Below, one piece after another: positions 51,551-61,216 of a stretch of DNA of 64,000 nt (the stretch's first letter is position 1; every line of letters begins with the position of its first letter). The stretch is taken from contig NZ_CP109460.1 in the NCBI RefSeq assembly GCF_036227565.1, positions 3,906,001 to 3,970,000 of the forward strand, in the 5' to 3' direction. Source of the DNA: Streptomyces sp. NBC_01454. Its GTDB lineage: Bacteria; Actinomycetota; Actinomycetes; Streptomycetales; Streptomycetaceae. Made by a program: the position numbers and the translations under genes. The notes below the pieces were generated by a model. It did not search any database and had not been told where the DNA came from. It worked only from the letters and a program-made list of their open reading frames with translations.

Positions 51551-52393
51551 ATGACTCCCCCGTCCGCCTCCACAGCGCGCGCAGCCGCCGACCTCCGGCT
51601 GCTGAGGGCCGCGGTCTTCGCCGCGGCCTGTGTCGCGCTGTCCGCGGCCGGGCACATCACCGCGTCGTGCGCCGGCGTCCCGCTGTGGACGCTGGGGGTG
51701 GCCGCCGTCGCGGTCTTCGCGCTCGCGGCACCGCTGGCCGGGCGGGAGCGCTCACTGCCGGGGATCGCCGCGGGTCTTGCCGTGGCGCAGCTCGCTCTGC
51801 ACGCGCTGTTCGCCTGGGGCCAGAGTCCGCGGCCCGTGCCACCCCGCGTCGGCGGACACGGCATCGGCGGGCTCTCGGACCAGGCCGCGATCGCCCTTGC
51901 CCGCCATGTCACATGCGGGTTCGGCGCCGGGCGGATGGACGGCGCCCAGGCGCGCCGGATGCTCGGCTCGGGCGGCTTCGATGCGGCATCGGCCGCCGGG
52001 ATGACCGCTCCGGCGGGGCACCCGATGGCCGGCCACACGGCCGCCGCGGCCTCCGTGTCCGACGCGCTGCTGCCCTCGCTGCCCATGCTGCTGGGGCATC
52101 TGCTGGCCGCGCTCGCCCTCGGCTGGCTGCTGCGGCGGGGCGAGGCGGCACTGTGGCGGCTGGTCCGGCTGTCGGCGCCGGCGGCGTACGAGAGCACCGT
52201 GCAGACGCTGGCCCATGCGGTGCGCGGGGCGCTCCGGCTCGTTCGCGCCCTGCTCACGGGCCTCGCGACGGCGCACGACGAGACGCTGCGCGCCCCCGTT
52301 TCGTACGGGGATGACAAACCCGGCCCACAGGACCCCGCGCTCCACCACAGTGTGATCAGGCGTGGGCCACCCACCCTCGCCCTCGCGGCCTGA
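51551..52393 (+). CDS. Integral membrane protein of copper cluster
   Basis: A 280-residue protein from ATG 51551. Hydrophobic helices lie at about 20-38, 45-65 and 70-90 (LRAAVFAAACVALSAAGHIT, TLGVAAVAVFALAAPLAG), with another at 180-195 (LLPSLPMLLGHLLAALALGW). A His/Met-bearing loop (GMTAPAGHPMAGHTAAAA) between them could bind copper. It has no close family that I can name. Position directly before a YcnI-like gene and the Sco/PCu(A)C genes suggests a role in copper handling. Confidence 0.7.
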   Translation: MTPPSASTARAAADLRLLRAAVFAAACVALSAAGHITASCAGVPLWTLGVAAVAVFALAAPLAGRERSLPGIAAGLAVAQLALHALFAWGQSPRPVPPRVGGHGIGGLSDQAAIALARHVTCGFGAGRMDGAQARRMLGSGGFDAASAAGMTAPAGHPMAGHTAAAASVSDALLPSLPMLLGHLLAALALGWLLRRGEAALWRLVRLSAPAAYESTVQTLAHAVRGALRLVRALLTGLATAHDETLRAPVSYGDDKPGPQDPALHHSVIRRGPPTLALAA

Positions 52394-52506
52394 CGTCACG
52401 CGAACCACGCTCCCACAGGACGGGGTACGGGCTCGCGCGTCGTCGCCGTACGCGCGCCACCCGAACCGTTATGAGCACCTTTCTCCTTCCTGTGGAGTGT
52501 TTTTCG

Positions 52507-53289
52507 ATGTCGAGGAATTCGAAGATGCCGCCGATGACGACGCAGTCGCAGCAGCCGGGGTCGTCGCGGACGCGGCGCCACGCGCGCCGGCTGCCGCTGG
52601 TCGCCACCGTCGCGGCCGGCAGCGTGCTGCTGCTCGCCGGACCGGCGTTCGCGCACGTCAGCGTGCAGCCGGAGACGGCCGCGAAGGGCAGCTTCGCCAC
52701 CGTTAATTTCAAGGTGCCCAACGAGCGCGACGACGCCTCGACGGTGAAGCTCGAGGTCACACTGCCGACCGACCACCCGCTGGCGTCCGTCATGCCGCAG
52801 CCGGTGCCGGGCTGGAAGGTGTCGATCACCAAGGCCAAGCTCCCCAAGCCGATCGAGATGGAGGGCGAGAAGATCACCGAAGCCCCCTCGAAGATCACGT
52901 GGACGGCCGAGGACAAGGGCGTCGAGCCGGGCCAGTTCCAGCAGTTCCCGCTCTCCGTCGGGCAGCTGCCCAAGGACGCCGGCCAGCTCGTCTTCAAGGC
53001 CCTGCAGACGTACGACGACAAGAAGGTCGTGCGCTGGATCGAGCCCACCAAGGAGGGCGCGCCGGAGCCGGAGAACCCGGCGCCGGTCCTCAAGCTCACC
53101 GCGGCCGGGGCGGACGGTCACGGCGCCGCCGCGGACGACAAGAGCGGGGCCGAGGACGGTGGCCGGAACACGGCCGCCGCGGCGTCCGGCAGTGACACCA
53201 CGGCCCGCGTCCTGGGTGCCGTCGGCATCGTCGTCGGCCTCGCCGGAGTCGGCTTCGGCGTGTTCGCCGGCCGGCGCCGCAGCGCCTGA
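52507..53289 (+). CDS. YcnI/DUF1775 copper-binding exported protein
   Basis: 260 residues from ATG 52507; ATG 52525 with GAGG just upstream is an alternative. An N-terminal signal (ATVAAGSVLLLAGPAFAHVS) leads to the DUF1775 domain starting with the mature N-terminal HVSVQPETA, where the His is a copper ligand in YcnI. VNFKVPNERDDASTVKLEVT is the family core. A C-terminal TM helix (VLGAVGIVVGLAGVGFGVFA) and RRR anchor it. It probably passes copper at the outer membrane face, with sco, ecuC and copCD downstream. Confidence 0.9.
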   Translation: MSRNSKMPPMTTQSQQPGSSRTRRHARRLPLVATVAAGSVLLLAGPAFAHVSVQPETAAKGSFATVNFKVPNERDDASTVKLEVTLPTDHPLASVMPQPVPGWKVSITKAKLPKPIEMEGEKITEAPSKITWTAEDKGVEPGQFQQFPLSVGQLPKDAGQLVFKALQTYDDKKVVRWIEPTKEGAPEPENPAPVLKLTAAGADGHGAAADDKSGAEDGGRNTAAAASGSDTTARVLGAVGIVVGLAGVGFGVFAGRRRSA

Positions 53290-53374
53290 TCACCGCACGG
53301 GCCGGCGCCCGAACCGTGCCGGCCCGGCACCCCCTCCCGGACCTCCGGGATCCAACTCACAGGATTTATCTGCG

Positions 53375-54022
53375 ATGCGTAGAAGGACCCTGCTGGCGTC
53401 CGCCCTCACGGCGGCCGCAGCCCTCAGCCTGACCGCCTGCAACGGCGATGACCAGAACAAGCCCGCCGCCGACGTCTCCGGCGGCACCGCCGCCAAGCCG
53501 ATCGTCACGCTCGACAGCCCGATGGCGAAGCCGGACCTCGTCCTGACGGACACCAGCGGCAAGAAGTACGACCTGCTGCAGCAGACCAAGGGCCACCCCA
53601 CGCTGATCTACTTCGGCTACACCAACTGCCCGGACGTCTGCCCGCTGACGATGGCCAACATCGCGGTCGCGGTGAAGCAGCTGCCGAAGGCCGAGCAGAA
53701 GGATCTGCGGGTCGTCTTCGTCACCTCCGACCCCGAGCGCGACACCCCGGCCACCCTCAAGAAGTGGCTCGGCGGTATCAACAAGGACTTCACCGGGCTG
53801 ACCGGAAAGTTCGACACCATCCAGGCCGGCGCGCGCAGCGTGAATATCGGCATCGAGAAGCCGGTCAAGAAGAAGAACGGCGATGTCGTCTCCACCCATG
53901 GCGCGCAGGTGCTGCTGAGCTCCCCCAAGGACGACAAGATCCACTGGATGGGCATGCAGGAGGCGACCTCCGACAACTACACCAAGGCACTGCCGAAGAT
54001 CGTCAAGGGACAGAACCCGTGA
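53375..54022 (+). CDS. sco: Sco1/SenC copper chaperone lipoprotein
   Basis: 215 residues from ATG 53375. The lipobox LTAC (Cys about 23) marks a lipoprotein. The thioredoxin-like fold has the copper-binding YFGYTNCPDVCPLTMANIAV and the His ligand in VSTHGAQVLL. Sco proteins deliver copper to cytochrome oxidase and, in S. lividans, act in copper-dependent morphogenesis. Its stop overlaps the GTG of the PCu(A)C gene. Confidence 0.93.
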   Translation: MRRRTLLASALTAAAALSLTACNGDDQNKPAADVSGGTAAKPIVTLDSPMAKPDLVLTDTSGKKYDLLQQTKGHPTLIYFGYTNCPDVCPLTMANIAVAVKQLPKAEQKDLRVVFVTSDPERDTPATLKKWLGGINKDFTGLTGKFDTIQAGARSVNIGIEKPVKKKNGDVVSTHGAQVLLSSPKDDKIHWMGMQEATSDNYTKALPKIVKGQNP

Positions 54023-54462
54023 ACCGCCGCACCGCCCTCGCCGCCGCCCTCACCCTCACCACCGGTCTCGTGCTGGCGGGCTGCGGCGACAGCGCGCCGA
54101 AGCTCGAGGTCGCCGACCCGTACATGCCGCAGCCGGTCACCCAGGACATGGCCGGTGCGTACTTCACCGTCAAGAACAGCGGCGGCACCGCGGACAAGCT
54201 CACCTCGGTCACCAGCGACCTGTCCAAGGACATCTCGCTGCACAAGACGGTCGGCAGCAAGATGGAGCAGGTCAACTCCCTGCCCGTACCGGCCAACGGC
54301 GAGCTGGTGCTCGGCCGCGGCGGCAACCACCTGATGTTCATGGGGCTGAAGAAGAAGCCGGCCGAGGGCGAGAAGGTCACCCTCGAGCTGCATTTCGCCA
54401 CCGCGAAACCGATCACGGTGCAGGTCCCGGTCAAGGCCGCCACCTACGCGCCGAAGAAGTAG
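54019..54462 (+). CDS. ecuC: PCu(A)C copper chaperone lipoprotein
   Basis: A 147-residue lipoprotein (lipobox LAGC, Cys at 22) coupled to sco by GTGA. The PCu(A)C core shows AYFTVKNSGG, the H-x10-M-type copper site DISLHKTVGSKMEQV, and a second HLMFMGLKK region. These proteins bind Cu(I) and pass it to Sco. In S. lividans the pair is known as Sco and ECuC. Confidence 0.93.
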   Translation: MNRRTALAAALTLTTGLVLAGCGDSAPKLEVADPYMPQPVTQDMAGAYFTVKNSGGTADKLTSVTSDLSKDISLHKTVGSKMEQVNSLPVPANGELVLGRGGNHLMFMGLKKKPAEGEKVTLELHFATAKPITVQVPVKAATYAPKK

Positions 54463-54544
54463 CCGGCTCCGCGGAGCCGGCACCGGCCGGTTCACCACGG
54501 ACAACCCAGCAGACCCAGCAGACGCAGTAAGGGGAGCGATCACT

Positions 54545-56818
54545 ATGGTCACCACCGGGCTTCGGCCGGGACGGTCCGCCGTGCTGCGCCTGCTGGTCGT
54601 CGCGGTGGCGCTGGCGGGTGCGCTGCTCGGCGGGCTCGGCGGTGCCGCCCCGGCCTCGGCGCATGCCGCGATGACCGGCAGCACCCCCGCGCAGGGGGCG
54701 GTGGTGGACCACGCCCCCGAGCAGGTGGCGCTCACCTTCTCCGAGGGCGTCGCCATGGGCGACGACTCCATCCGGGTCCTGGACCCGAAGGGCAAGCGGG
54801 TGGACGCCGGCAAGCTGCGCAACCTGTCCAGCGGCAGCGTCGTCAAATACGGCGCCGGGCTGCCGGCGGGGCTCGGAAACGGTACGTACACCGTCGCCTG
54901 GCAGGCGGTCTCCGCCGACAGCCACCCCGTCTCCGGTGCCTTCACCTTCTCGGTCGGCGCGCCCTCCAAGACCACCGCCGCCCTTCCTCAACAGACTGCC
55001 GGCGGCGGCCTGGTGGGCGCGCTGTACGGGATCGCCCGTGCGCTGGCGTACACCGGGTTCGTGCTGCTGGTCGGCGGCGCCGCCTTCGTGGTGGCCTGCC
55101 GGCCGGCCGCGGCCCTCGTCCGGTCCGTGCAGCGGCTGGTCGTCCAGGGCTGGGCGCTGCTGACCGGCACCACCGTGGCGATGCTGTTGCTGCGCACCCC
55201 CTACACGGGGTCCGGCGATCTCGCCGACGTCTTCGACTTCGGCGGCCTCCAGCAGGTCCTGATCACCAAGCCGGGTGCGGCGCTGGTCTCCCGGCTGCTG
55301 CTGCTCGCCGCCGCGGCGCTGCTCGTGGCGGTGCTCTTCGGGGCGTACGCCCGGACGCAGGAGCCGGCGGAGCCGGGCGAGGAGCCGCTGGACGCCACGG
55401 CGGCGGCCAGGCAGCGCAAGGACCTCACCTTCGGCCTCGGCATCGGCGGAGTGATCATCGCGGCCGGGCTCGCCGCGACCTGGGCGATGGCCGAGCACGC
55501 CTCGACCGGTCTGCAGACCGCCGTCGCGATGCCGGTCGATGTGCTGCATCTGCTCGCGGTCGCCACCTGGCTCGGCGGGCTGGCGGCGCTGGTGGTGTCC
55601 CTGTACTGGGGCCCGCCGGTCGAACGGTCCGCCGTGCGCCGCTTCTCGCGGATCGCTTTCGGTTCGGTGCTGGTGCTGGTCGCCACCGGCATCTACCAGT
55701 CCTGGCGCCAGGTCGGCAGCTGGCGCGCGCTGACCGACACCACGTACGGGTGGCTGCTGCTGCTCAAGGCGGGGCTGGTCGTGGTGCTCGTCGGGATCGC
55801 CTGGGTGTCGCGCCGGTGGACGGGGCGGCTGGCGGAGGTGCCGGCGGGGGTGCCAGCGAGGGAGAGCCTGACGGCTGAGATGGCCGAGGCGAACGAGGCG
55901 AACGAGGCGAACGAGACGGACAGGGCGAACGAGGCGAGCGAGGCGGGAGAGAAGGCTGGGGCGGAGGCCGCGGAGGCAGAGGCAGAGGCCGTCGCGGAGG
56001 TGGGCGCGGAGGCGGGCGCGGAGGTGGGCGCGGAGGTGGGCGCGGAGAGGGCCGGTGTCGGCGTCCCGGCCGCTGCCACCGCCAACGCCAGCGCCACCGC
56101 CACCGCCACCGCCGGATCGGCCCGCGCCACCGGCCCGGGGACAGGAGGCGGGTCCGGATCCACAGACACCCCTGATATCGCTGACACCCCTGACGCCCCT
56201 GACACCCCGGGCGCCCCCGACGACACCGCCACCCCCGACCCCGCCCGGGCCGTCCAACTCGCCCGGCAGCAGGCCGCGTTGGACGCCACGCAGACCAAGC
56301 GGAAGCGCGATGCGGATCCGGAGCGGCTGGGGCTGCGCCGGTCCGTGCTGGCCGAGGCGGCGGTCGCGGCCGTCGTGCTCGTGGTGACCACGGTGCTGAC
56401 CGCCACCGAGCCGGCCCGGACCGAAGAGGCGGTCAAGGCCACCTCGGGCGGGCAGTCCGCCGCGGCCGCCCGGCCGCAGGTGCTGACCGTCCCGTTCGAC
56501 ACCGGCGGCCCGCACGGCAAGGGCACCGCCCGCGTCGACCTCACCCCCGGGAGCAGCACGGTCGCCAATACGGTGCAGCTGCGGCTCACGGATACCTCGG
56601 GCAAGGCCATGGACGTCCCCGAGGTGAAGATCGCCTTCACCCAGAAGGCCAAGAAGCTCGGGCCGCTGCCGGCCACCCCCCGCAACGAGGGCAAGGGCCG
56701 CTGGCGCGCGAGCGGGGTCCGGCTGCCGGTCCCCGGGCAGTGGCAGCTGTCGCTGGTCGTACGGACCTCCGACATCGACCAGGTCACCGAGATCAAGAAC
56801 GTGAAGATCGGCTCATGA
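54545..56818 (+). CDS. CopC-CopD copper resistance fusion protein
   Basis: A 757-residue fusion. A signal peptide ending PASAHAAM exposes the CopC N-terminal His; the CopC domain covers residues 38-140 (GTYTVAWQAVSADSHPVSGA). The CopD part has eight or so TM helices (about 155-440), including VDVLHLLAVATWLGGLAALV. A long Ala/Glu and Thr/Pro repeat linker (445-570) leads to one more TM helix and a C-terminal YtkA-like beta domain. It takes up or exports copper across the membrane. The stop overlaps the dtpA start. Confidence 0.92.
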   Translation: MVTTGLRPGRSAVLRLLVVAVALAGALLGGLGGAAPASAHAAMTGSTPAQGAVVDHAPEQVALTFSEGVAMGDDSIRVLDPKGKRVDAGKLRNLSSGSVVKYGAGLPAGLGNGTYTVAWQAVSADSHPVSGAFTFSVGAPSKTTAALPQQTAGGGLVGALYGIARALAYTGFVLLVGGAAFVVACRPAAALVRSVQRLVVQGWALLTGTTVAMLLLRTPYTGSGDLADVFDFGGLQQVLITKPGAALVSRLLLLAAAALLVAVLFGAYARTQEPAEPGEEPLDATAAARQRKDLTFGLGIGGVIIAAGLAATWAMAEHASTGLQTAVAMPVDVLHLLAVATWLGGLAALVVSLYWGPPVERSAVRRFSRIAFGSVLVLVATGIYQSWRQVGSWRALTDTTYGWLLLLKAGLVVVLVGIAWVSRRWTGRLAEVPAGVPARESLTAEMAEANEANEANETDRANEASEAGEKAGAEAAEAEAEAVAEVGAEAGAEVGAEVGAERAGVGVPAAATANASATATATAGSARATGPGTGGGSGSTDTPDIADTPDAPDTPGAPDDTATPDPARAVQLARQQAALDATQTKRKRDADPERLGLRRSVLAEAAVAAVVLVVTTVLTATEPARTEEAVKATSGGQSAAAARPQVLTVPFDTGGPHGKGTARVDLTPGSSTVANTVQLRLTDTSGKAMDVPEVKIAFTQKAKKLGPLPATPRNEGKGRWRASGVRLPVPGQWQLSLVVRTSDIDQVTEIKNVKIGS

Positions 56819-58188
56819 GCAAGCAGACCCCCGGCAAGAAGGCCACCGTCAAGCGGACTCCCGGCACCCGGACCGGCGGGCCGGGCGACGGGCGCATCCC
56901 CGCCCCGGCCACCGAGCCGGCCACCGCGCCGGCCGACAAGAGCGGCGCCTCCCCCGCCCCGGAGCTCTCCCGCCGCCGGCTGCTCGGCACCGTCGGCGCG
57001 GCGGGTGCGGCCGGGCTGGTGGCCGGCGGGGCCGGTGGCGCGCTCGCGGCAACCGCCGCGCAGGACGCCGCCCCCACCGCGCTGGCCAGCATCGGCTCGA
57101 CCGAGGTGGCGTTCCGCGAGGCGCGCGCCGCGCACCAGGCGGGGATCACCACCCCGCTCCAGGCCACCGGCCATCTCGTGGCCTTCGACCTGGCACCGGA
57201 CGCGGACCGCAAGACCGCGGCCGCGCTGCTGCGGCGCTGGTCGCGGACGGCCGAGGAACTGATGGCCGGGCGCGCCCCGGACGCCGACACGGGGGTCGCG
57301 CTCGACGCGGGCCCGTCCTCGCTGACCGTCACCTTCGGCCTCGGGCACAGCTTCTTCGGCCGTACGGGCCTGACGAAGCGGCGCCCCGTACAGCTCGACC
57401 CGCTGCCGGACTTCTCCGCCGATGCGCTGGACCCCCGGCGCAGCAACGGCGATCTGTGGATCCAGATCGGCGCCGATGACGCCCTGGTCGCCTTCCACGC
57501 GCTGCGCGCGCTGCAGAAGGACGCGGCCGGCAGCGCCCGGCTGCGCTGGCAGATGAACGGCTTCAACCGCACCCCGGGCGCCACCGCGCGCCCGATGACC
57601 GCCCGCAATCTGATGGGCCAGATCGACGGCACCAACAACCCCAAGCCGTCGGACAAGGACTTCGACGAGCGGATCTTCGTCGGGCGCGATGCCGACCAGG
57701 CCTGGATGCGCGGCGGGTCGTACGCCGTCGTCCGGCGGATCCGGATGCTGCTGGACGACTGGGAGAAGCGCTCCCGGCACGAACAGGAGAAGGTCATCGG
57801 GCGCCGCAAGGCCACCGGCGCCCCGCTGACCGGGGGCTCCGAGACCACCCCGATGCGGCTGGACGCGACGGGCTCCGACGGGCTGCCGGTGATCCCGGCC
57901 AATGCGCACGCCCGGATCGCGGCGCCGGCGTCCAACCAGGGCGCGGCACTGCTGCGCCGCCCGTTCTCCTTCCATGACGGCTTCCGGGAGGACGGCGCCC
58001 CGGACGCCGGACTGCTCTTCGTCTGCTGGCAGGCCGATCCGCTGCGGGCCTTCACCCAGATCCAGCGGAAGCTGGACCGCGGGGACGCGCTGTCGCCGTT
58101 CCTGCGGCACGAGGCGAGCGGACTGTTCGCGGTGCCCCCGGCCGCGGAGCCGGGCGGCTATGTGGGCCGCCCCCTGCTGGAGGGCTGA
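56815..58188 (+). CDS. dtpA: Tat-exported dye-decolorising peroxidase
   Basis: 457 residues, with ATGA overlap to the copCD gene. The twin-arginine signal ELSRRRLLGTVGAAGAAGLV lies at residues 50-69 after a disordered start. The DyP domain has NLMGQIDGTNNPKPSD (the GXXDG distal motif) and the proximal haem His in a later helix. In S. lividans DtpA is a Tat substrate needed for maturation of the copper oxidase GlxA and for morphogenesis. Its place in a copper-chaperone operon fits that role. Confidence 0.92.
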   Translation: MSKQTPGKKATVKRTPGTRTGGPGDGRIPAPATEPATAPADKSGASPAPELSRRRLLGTVGAAGAAGLVAGGAGGALAATAAQDAAPTALASIGSTEVAFREARAAHQAGITTPLQATGHLVAFDLAPDADRKTAAALLRRWSRTAEELMAGRAPDADTGVALDAGPSSLTVTFGLGHSFFGRTGLTKRRPVQLDPLPDFSADALDPRRSNGDLWIQIGADDALVAFHALRALQKDAAGSARLRWQMNGFNRTPGATARPMTARNLMGQIDGTNNPKPSDKDFDERIFVGRDADQAWMRGGSYAVVRRIRMLLDDWEKRSRHEQEKVIGRRKATGAPLTGGSETTPMRLDATGSDGLPVIPANAHARIAAPASNQGAALLRRPFSFHDGFREDGAPDAGLLFVCWQADPLRAFTQIQRKLDRGDALSPFLRHEASGLFAVPPAAEPGGYVGRPLLEG

Positions 58189-58314
58189 GCGACCGGCGGG
58201 CCCGGTCCCGGGCCCGCCGCGGAAGTCCGGCCCGGGCCCCGGACGGGCCGGTTATCGTGGCAGGGCAGGAACATCGGCGGGGTGCCCCCGCAGTTACGCG
58301 AGGGAGTCCTATCC

Positions 58315-59241
58315 ATGTCGGCCAGCCGCTATACCTATCTCGGCCCCGAGGGCACCTTCACGGAGGCCGCGCTGCGCACCCTGCCCGAGGCGGCCACCCG
58401 CGAGCTGGTGCCGATGGTGTCGGTGCCGGCCGCCCTGGACGCGGTGCGCGCCGGTGAGGCCGCCGCGGCGCTGGTGCCGATCGAGAACTCCGTCGAGGGC
58501 GGGGTGACCACCACCGTCGACGAACTCGCCGCCGGCGAACCGCTGATGATCTACCGCGAGGTGCTGCTGCCGATCGCCTTCGCGCTGCTGGTGCGCCCGG
58601 GAACGGCGATCAGCGAGGTGAAGACGGTGACCGGGCATCCGGTCGCCCAGCCGCAGGTGCGCAAGTGGCTGGCGGCCCAACTCCCGGAGGCCGTATGGGA
58701 GTCGGCGGCCTCGAACGCCGACGGTGCCCGGCTGGTGCAGGAGGGCCGCTACGACGGCGCCTTCGCCGGCGAGTTCGCGGCCGCGCCGTACGGCCTGGAG
58801 CCGCTGGTCACCGACATCCATGACGCGCAGAACGCGGCCACCCGCTTCGTGCTGGTGGGCCGCCCGGCCCGGCCCGCCTCGCCCACCGGCGCGGACAAGA
58901 CCTCGGTGGTGCTGTGGCTGGCCGAGGACCACCCCGGCGCGCTGCTGGAACTGCTCCAGGAGTACGCGGTCCGCGGGGTGAACATGATGCGGATCGAGTC
59001 CCGGCCGACCGGCGAGGGCATCGGCCGCTACTGCTTCTCGGTGGACTGCGAGGGGCATCTGACCGACCGCCGCGTCAGCGAGGTCCTGATGGGGCTCAAG
59101 CGGGTCTGCCGCGAGGTGCGCTTCCTGGGCTCGTACCCGCGGGCGGACGAGGTGCTGCCGACCGTCCGGCGCGAGATGACCGACGCGGCGTTCACCGAGG
59201 CGTCGGACTGGCTGGGGCGCTGCCTGGACGGGCGGGGCTGA
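58315..59241 (+). CDS. pheA: Prephenate dehydratase
   Basis: 308 residues from ATG 58315 behind AGGGAG. The periplasmic-binding-like catalytic domain starts YTYLGPEGTFTEAAL, has LVPIENSVEGGVTTTVDEL, and the catalytic TRF triplet in NAATRFVLVG. A C-terminal ACT domain holds the phenylalanine site (GALLELLQEYAVRGVNMMRI, ESRP). It converts prephenate to phenylpyruvate in phenylalanine synthesis, with feedback inhibition by Phe. It is transcribed separately from dtpA. Confidence 0.96.
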   Translation: MSASRYTYLGPEGTFTEAALRTLPEAATRELVPMVSVPAALDAVRAGEAAAALVPIENSVEGGVTTTVDELAAGEPLMIYREVLLPIAFALLVRPGTAISEVKTVTGHPVAQPQVRKWLAAQLPEAVWESAASNADGARLVQEGRYDGAFAGEFAAAPYGLEPLVTDIHDAQNAATRFVLVGRPARPASPTGADKTSVVLWLAEDHPGALLELLQEYAVRGVNMMRIESRPTGEGIGRYCFSVDCEGHLTDRRVSEVLMGLKRVCREVRFLGSYPRADEVLPTVRREMTDAAFTEASDWLGRCLDGRG

Positions 59242-59322
59242 GCGGGCACCTCGGGCGCGGTGCGACCCGGCGGCACGGGCCCTGCGGAACGGCACGACCT
59301 GCGGCTTTGGCAGGGCTGTGAG

Positions 59323-59634
59323 TTATCCACAAAGTTATCCACAGGCCCGGTTCTCGACCTGTGGGTAAGTCGACATGAGAAACGGACAGAGTCGACAAAT
59401 CGCCCTACTGATCCCACATCGCTCCACAGCGCCTCACGTCGGACAGCGTCAGCACAATTCAGGTGATCAATCCTTTAGGGCGAGGCAATCCCACACGAAA
59501 GAGTGCGTGAACGGCGTTTGGACAGAGAATCCATAGCCGAGCATTTCGGGAGCGGAATGATCTCCTCCGACTTCCACAGATCTCACACACAGCCTGTGGA
59601 TAACAATCCAGAAACCCCCAGCCCCTGTGGACAA
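59323..59634. promoter_or_regulatory. Cluster of DnaA boxes
   Basis: Perfect TTATCCACA boxes lie at 59323-59331 and 59335-59343 (direct, 12 bases apart) and, inverted, at 59595-59603. A TTGTCCACA box (the Streptomyces consensus form) lies inverted at 59626-59634, and a one-mismatch TTACCCACA inverted at 59360-59368. Five boxes within 312 bases in an AT-rich non-coding region is far above chance in this GC-rich DNA. DnaA binding is expected; the function (titration or transcription control) is inferred. Confidence 0.75.
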
Positions 59635-59914
59635 CCAGGGGAATCCCGGGGGATAACCCTGACCCGCACCCCGCTCGACAGCCGCCCAACTGCCGCCCCG
59701 CGCGCAGTGGATCACCGGCGGGGGCGCCGCGAAATCCCCGCCCCGGAACGACCCCTGAACGCCGCGAAAGCCCCGCGCCGACCACCTTGCACCCTGGAAT
59801 GCGGAGGCATTTCCCGTCGCTTTCCTTCCGTCACCCCTAAGGGAATAAACACCCCAAAACGGACAAAATGCCGTGCGGGGGAATATCGCGTCGAGCGACG
59901 CGGTGGGGCCCCGG

Positions 59915-59920
59915 TAGCCT
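59915..59920 (+). promoter_or_regulatory. Likely -10 box of leaderless serS transcript
   Basis: TAGCCT ends six bases before the GTG start of serS, which would put the start of transcription at or next to the start codon. The absence of a Shine-Dalgarno other than the run of G agrees with leaderless translation. Confidence 0.5.
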
Positions 59921-59926
59921 GGGGGG

Positions 59927-61216
59927 GTGATTGACCTTCGCCTGCTCCGTGAGGACCCCGACCGTGTGCGCGCGTCCCAGCGCGCCCGTGGAGAGGACGT
60001 CGAGCTCGTCGACGCGCTTCTCTCCGCCGACGAGCGGCGCAGGTCGTCCAGCGTCCGCTTCGACGAGCTGCGTGCCGAGCAGAAGTCGCTCGGCAAGCTC
60101 ATTCCCAAGGCCGCCGGCGACGAGAAGGCCGCGCTGCTGAAGAAGGCCGGTGAGCTGTCCGCCGCCGTCAAGGCCGCCGACGCCGCGCAGGACGAGGCCA
60201 AGGAGGAGACGCAGGCGCTGCTGGCGAAGCTCGGCAACCTCGTCCACCCCGACGTCCCCGTGGGCGGCGAGGAGGACTTCACGGTCCTGGAGACGCACGG
60301 CACCATCCGTGACTTCACCGCCGAGGGCTTCGAGCCCAAGGATCACCTGGAGATCGGCGAGCTGCTCGGCGCCATCGACGTCGAGCGCGGCGCCAAGGTC
60401 TCCGGCTCCCGCTTCTACTACCTCACGGGCATCGGCGCGCTGCTGGAACTCGCCCTGGTCAACGCCGCCATCGCGCAGGCCACCGCGGCCGGCTTCACCC
60501 CCATGCTGACCCCCGCCCTGGTGCGCCCGCGCGCCATGGAGGGCACCGGATTCCTCGGCCAGGCCGCGGAGAACGTCTACCACCTGGAGAAGGACGACTA
60601 CTACCTGGTCGGCACCTCCGAGGTCCCGCTCGCCGCGTACCACATGGACGAGATCGTCGACGCGGCCAAGCTGCCGCTGCGCTACGCCGGTTTCTCGCCC
60701 TGCTTCCGCCGCGAGGCCGGCACCTACGGCAAGGACACCCGCGGCATCTTCCGGGTCCACCAGTTCGACAAGGTGGAGATGTTCTCCTATGTCGCGCCGC
60801 AGGATGCCCAGGCCGAGCACCAGCGCCTGCTGGACTGGGAGAAGCAGTGGCTGACCGGTCTGGAGCTGCCCTTCCAGGTGATCGACGTCGCCACCGGTGA
60901 CCTCGGCGCCTCCGCCTCCCGCAAGTTCGACTGCGAGGCGTGGATCCCCACCCAGGGCAAGTACCGCGAGCTGACCTCGGCCTCCAACTGCAACGAGTTC
61001 CAGGCCCGCCGGCTCTCGGTCCGGATGCGCGAGACCGTCGACGGCAAGCAGAAGGTCTCGCCGCTGGCGACCCTGAACGGCACGCTCTGCGCCGTTCCGC
61101 GGACCATCGTGGCGATCTTCGAGAACCACCAGCAGGCGGACGGCTCCGTGCGCGTCCCCGAGGTGCTCCGCCCCTACCTGGGCGGCCGCGAGATCCTGGA
61201 GCCCGTCGCCAAGTGA
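59927..61216 (+). CDS. serS: Seryl-tRNA synthetase
   Basis: 429 residues from GTG 59927. An N-terminal tRNA-binding coiled coil ([20 protein letters not shown]; helices to about 110) is followed by the class II core. Motif 2 is [20 protein letters not shown] and motif 3 is [36 protein letters not shown] binds serine. It charges tRNA-Ser with serine. Its stop overlaps the next GTG. Confidence 0.97.
   Translation: MIDLRLLREDPDRVRASQRARGEDVELVDALLSADERRRSSSVRFDELRAEQKSLGKLIPKAAGDEKAALLKKAGELSAAVKAADAAQDEAKEETQALLAKLGNLVHPDVPVGGEEDFTVLETHGTIRDFTAEGFEPKDHLEIGELLGAIDVERGAKVSGSRFYYLTGIGALLELALVNAAIAQATAAGFTPMLTPALVRPRAMEGTGFLGQAAENVYHLEKDDYYLVGTSEVPLAAYHMDEIVDAAKLPLRYAGFSPCFRREAGTYGKDTRGIFRVHQFDKVEMFSYVAPQDAQAEHQRLLDWEKQWLTGLELPFQVIDVATGDLGASASRKFDCEAWIPTQGKYRELTSASNCNEFQARRLSVRMRETVDGKQKVSPLATLNGTLCAVPRTIVAIFENHQQADGSVRVPEVLRPYLGGREILEPVAK

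Larger units (their letters stand above)
59242..59926. other. DnaA-box-rich non-coding region upstream of serS
   Basis: About 685 bases with no gene, noticeably AT-richer than its surroundings, holding the DnaA-box cluster listed separately and the serS promoter at its right end. Confidence 0.7.

Noticed and set aside
59242..59926. The chromosomal origin oriC
   Set aside because: There are only about five DnaA boxes, and dnaA, dnaN and the long box array of Streptomyces oriC are absent.
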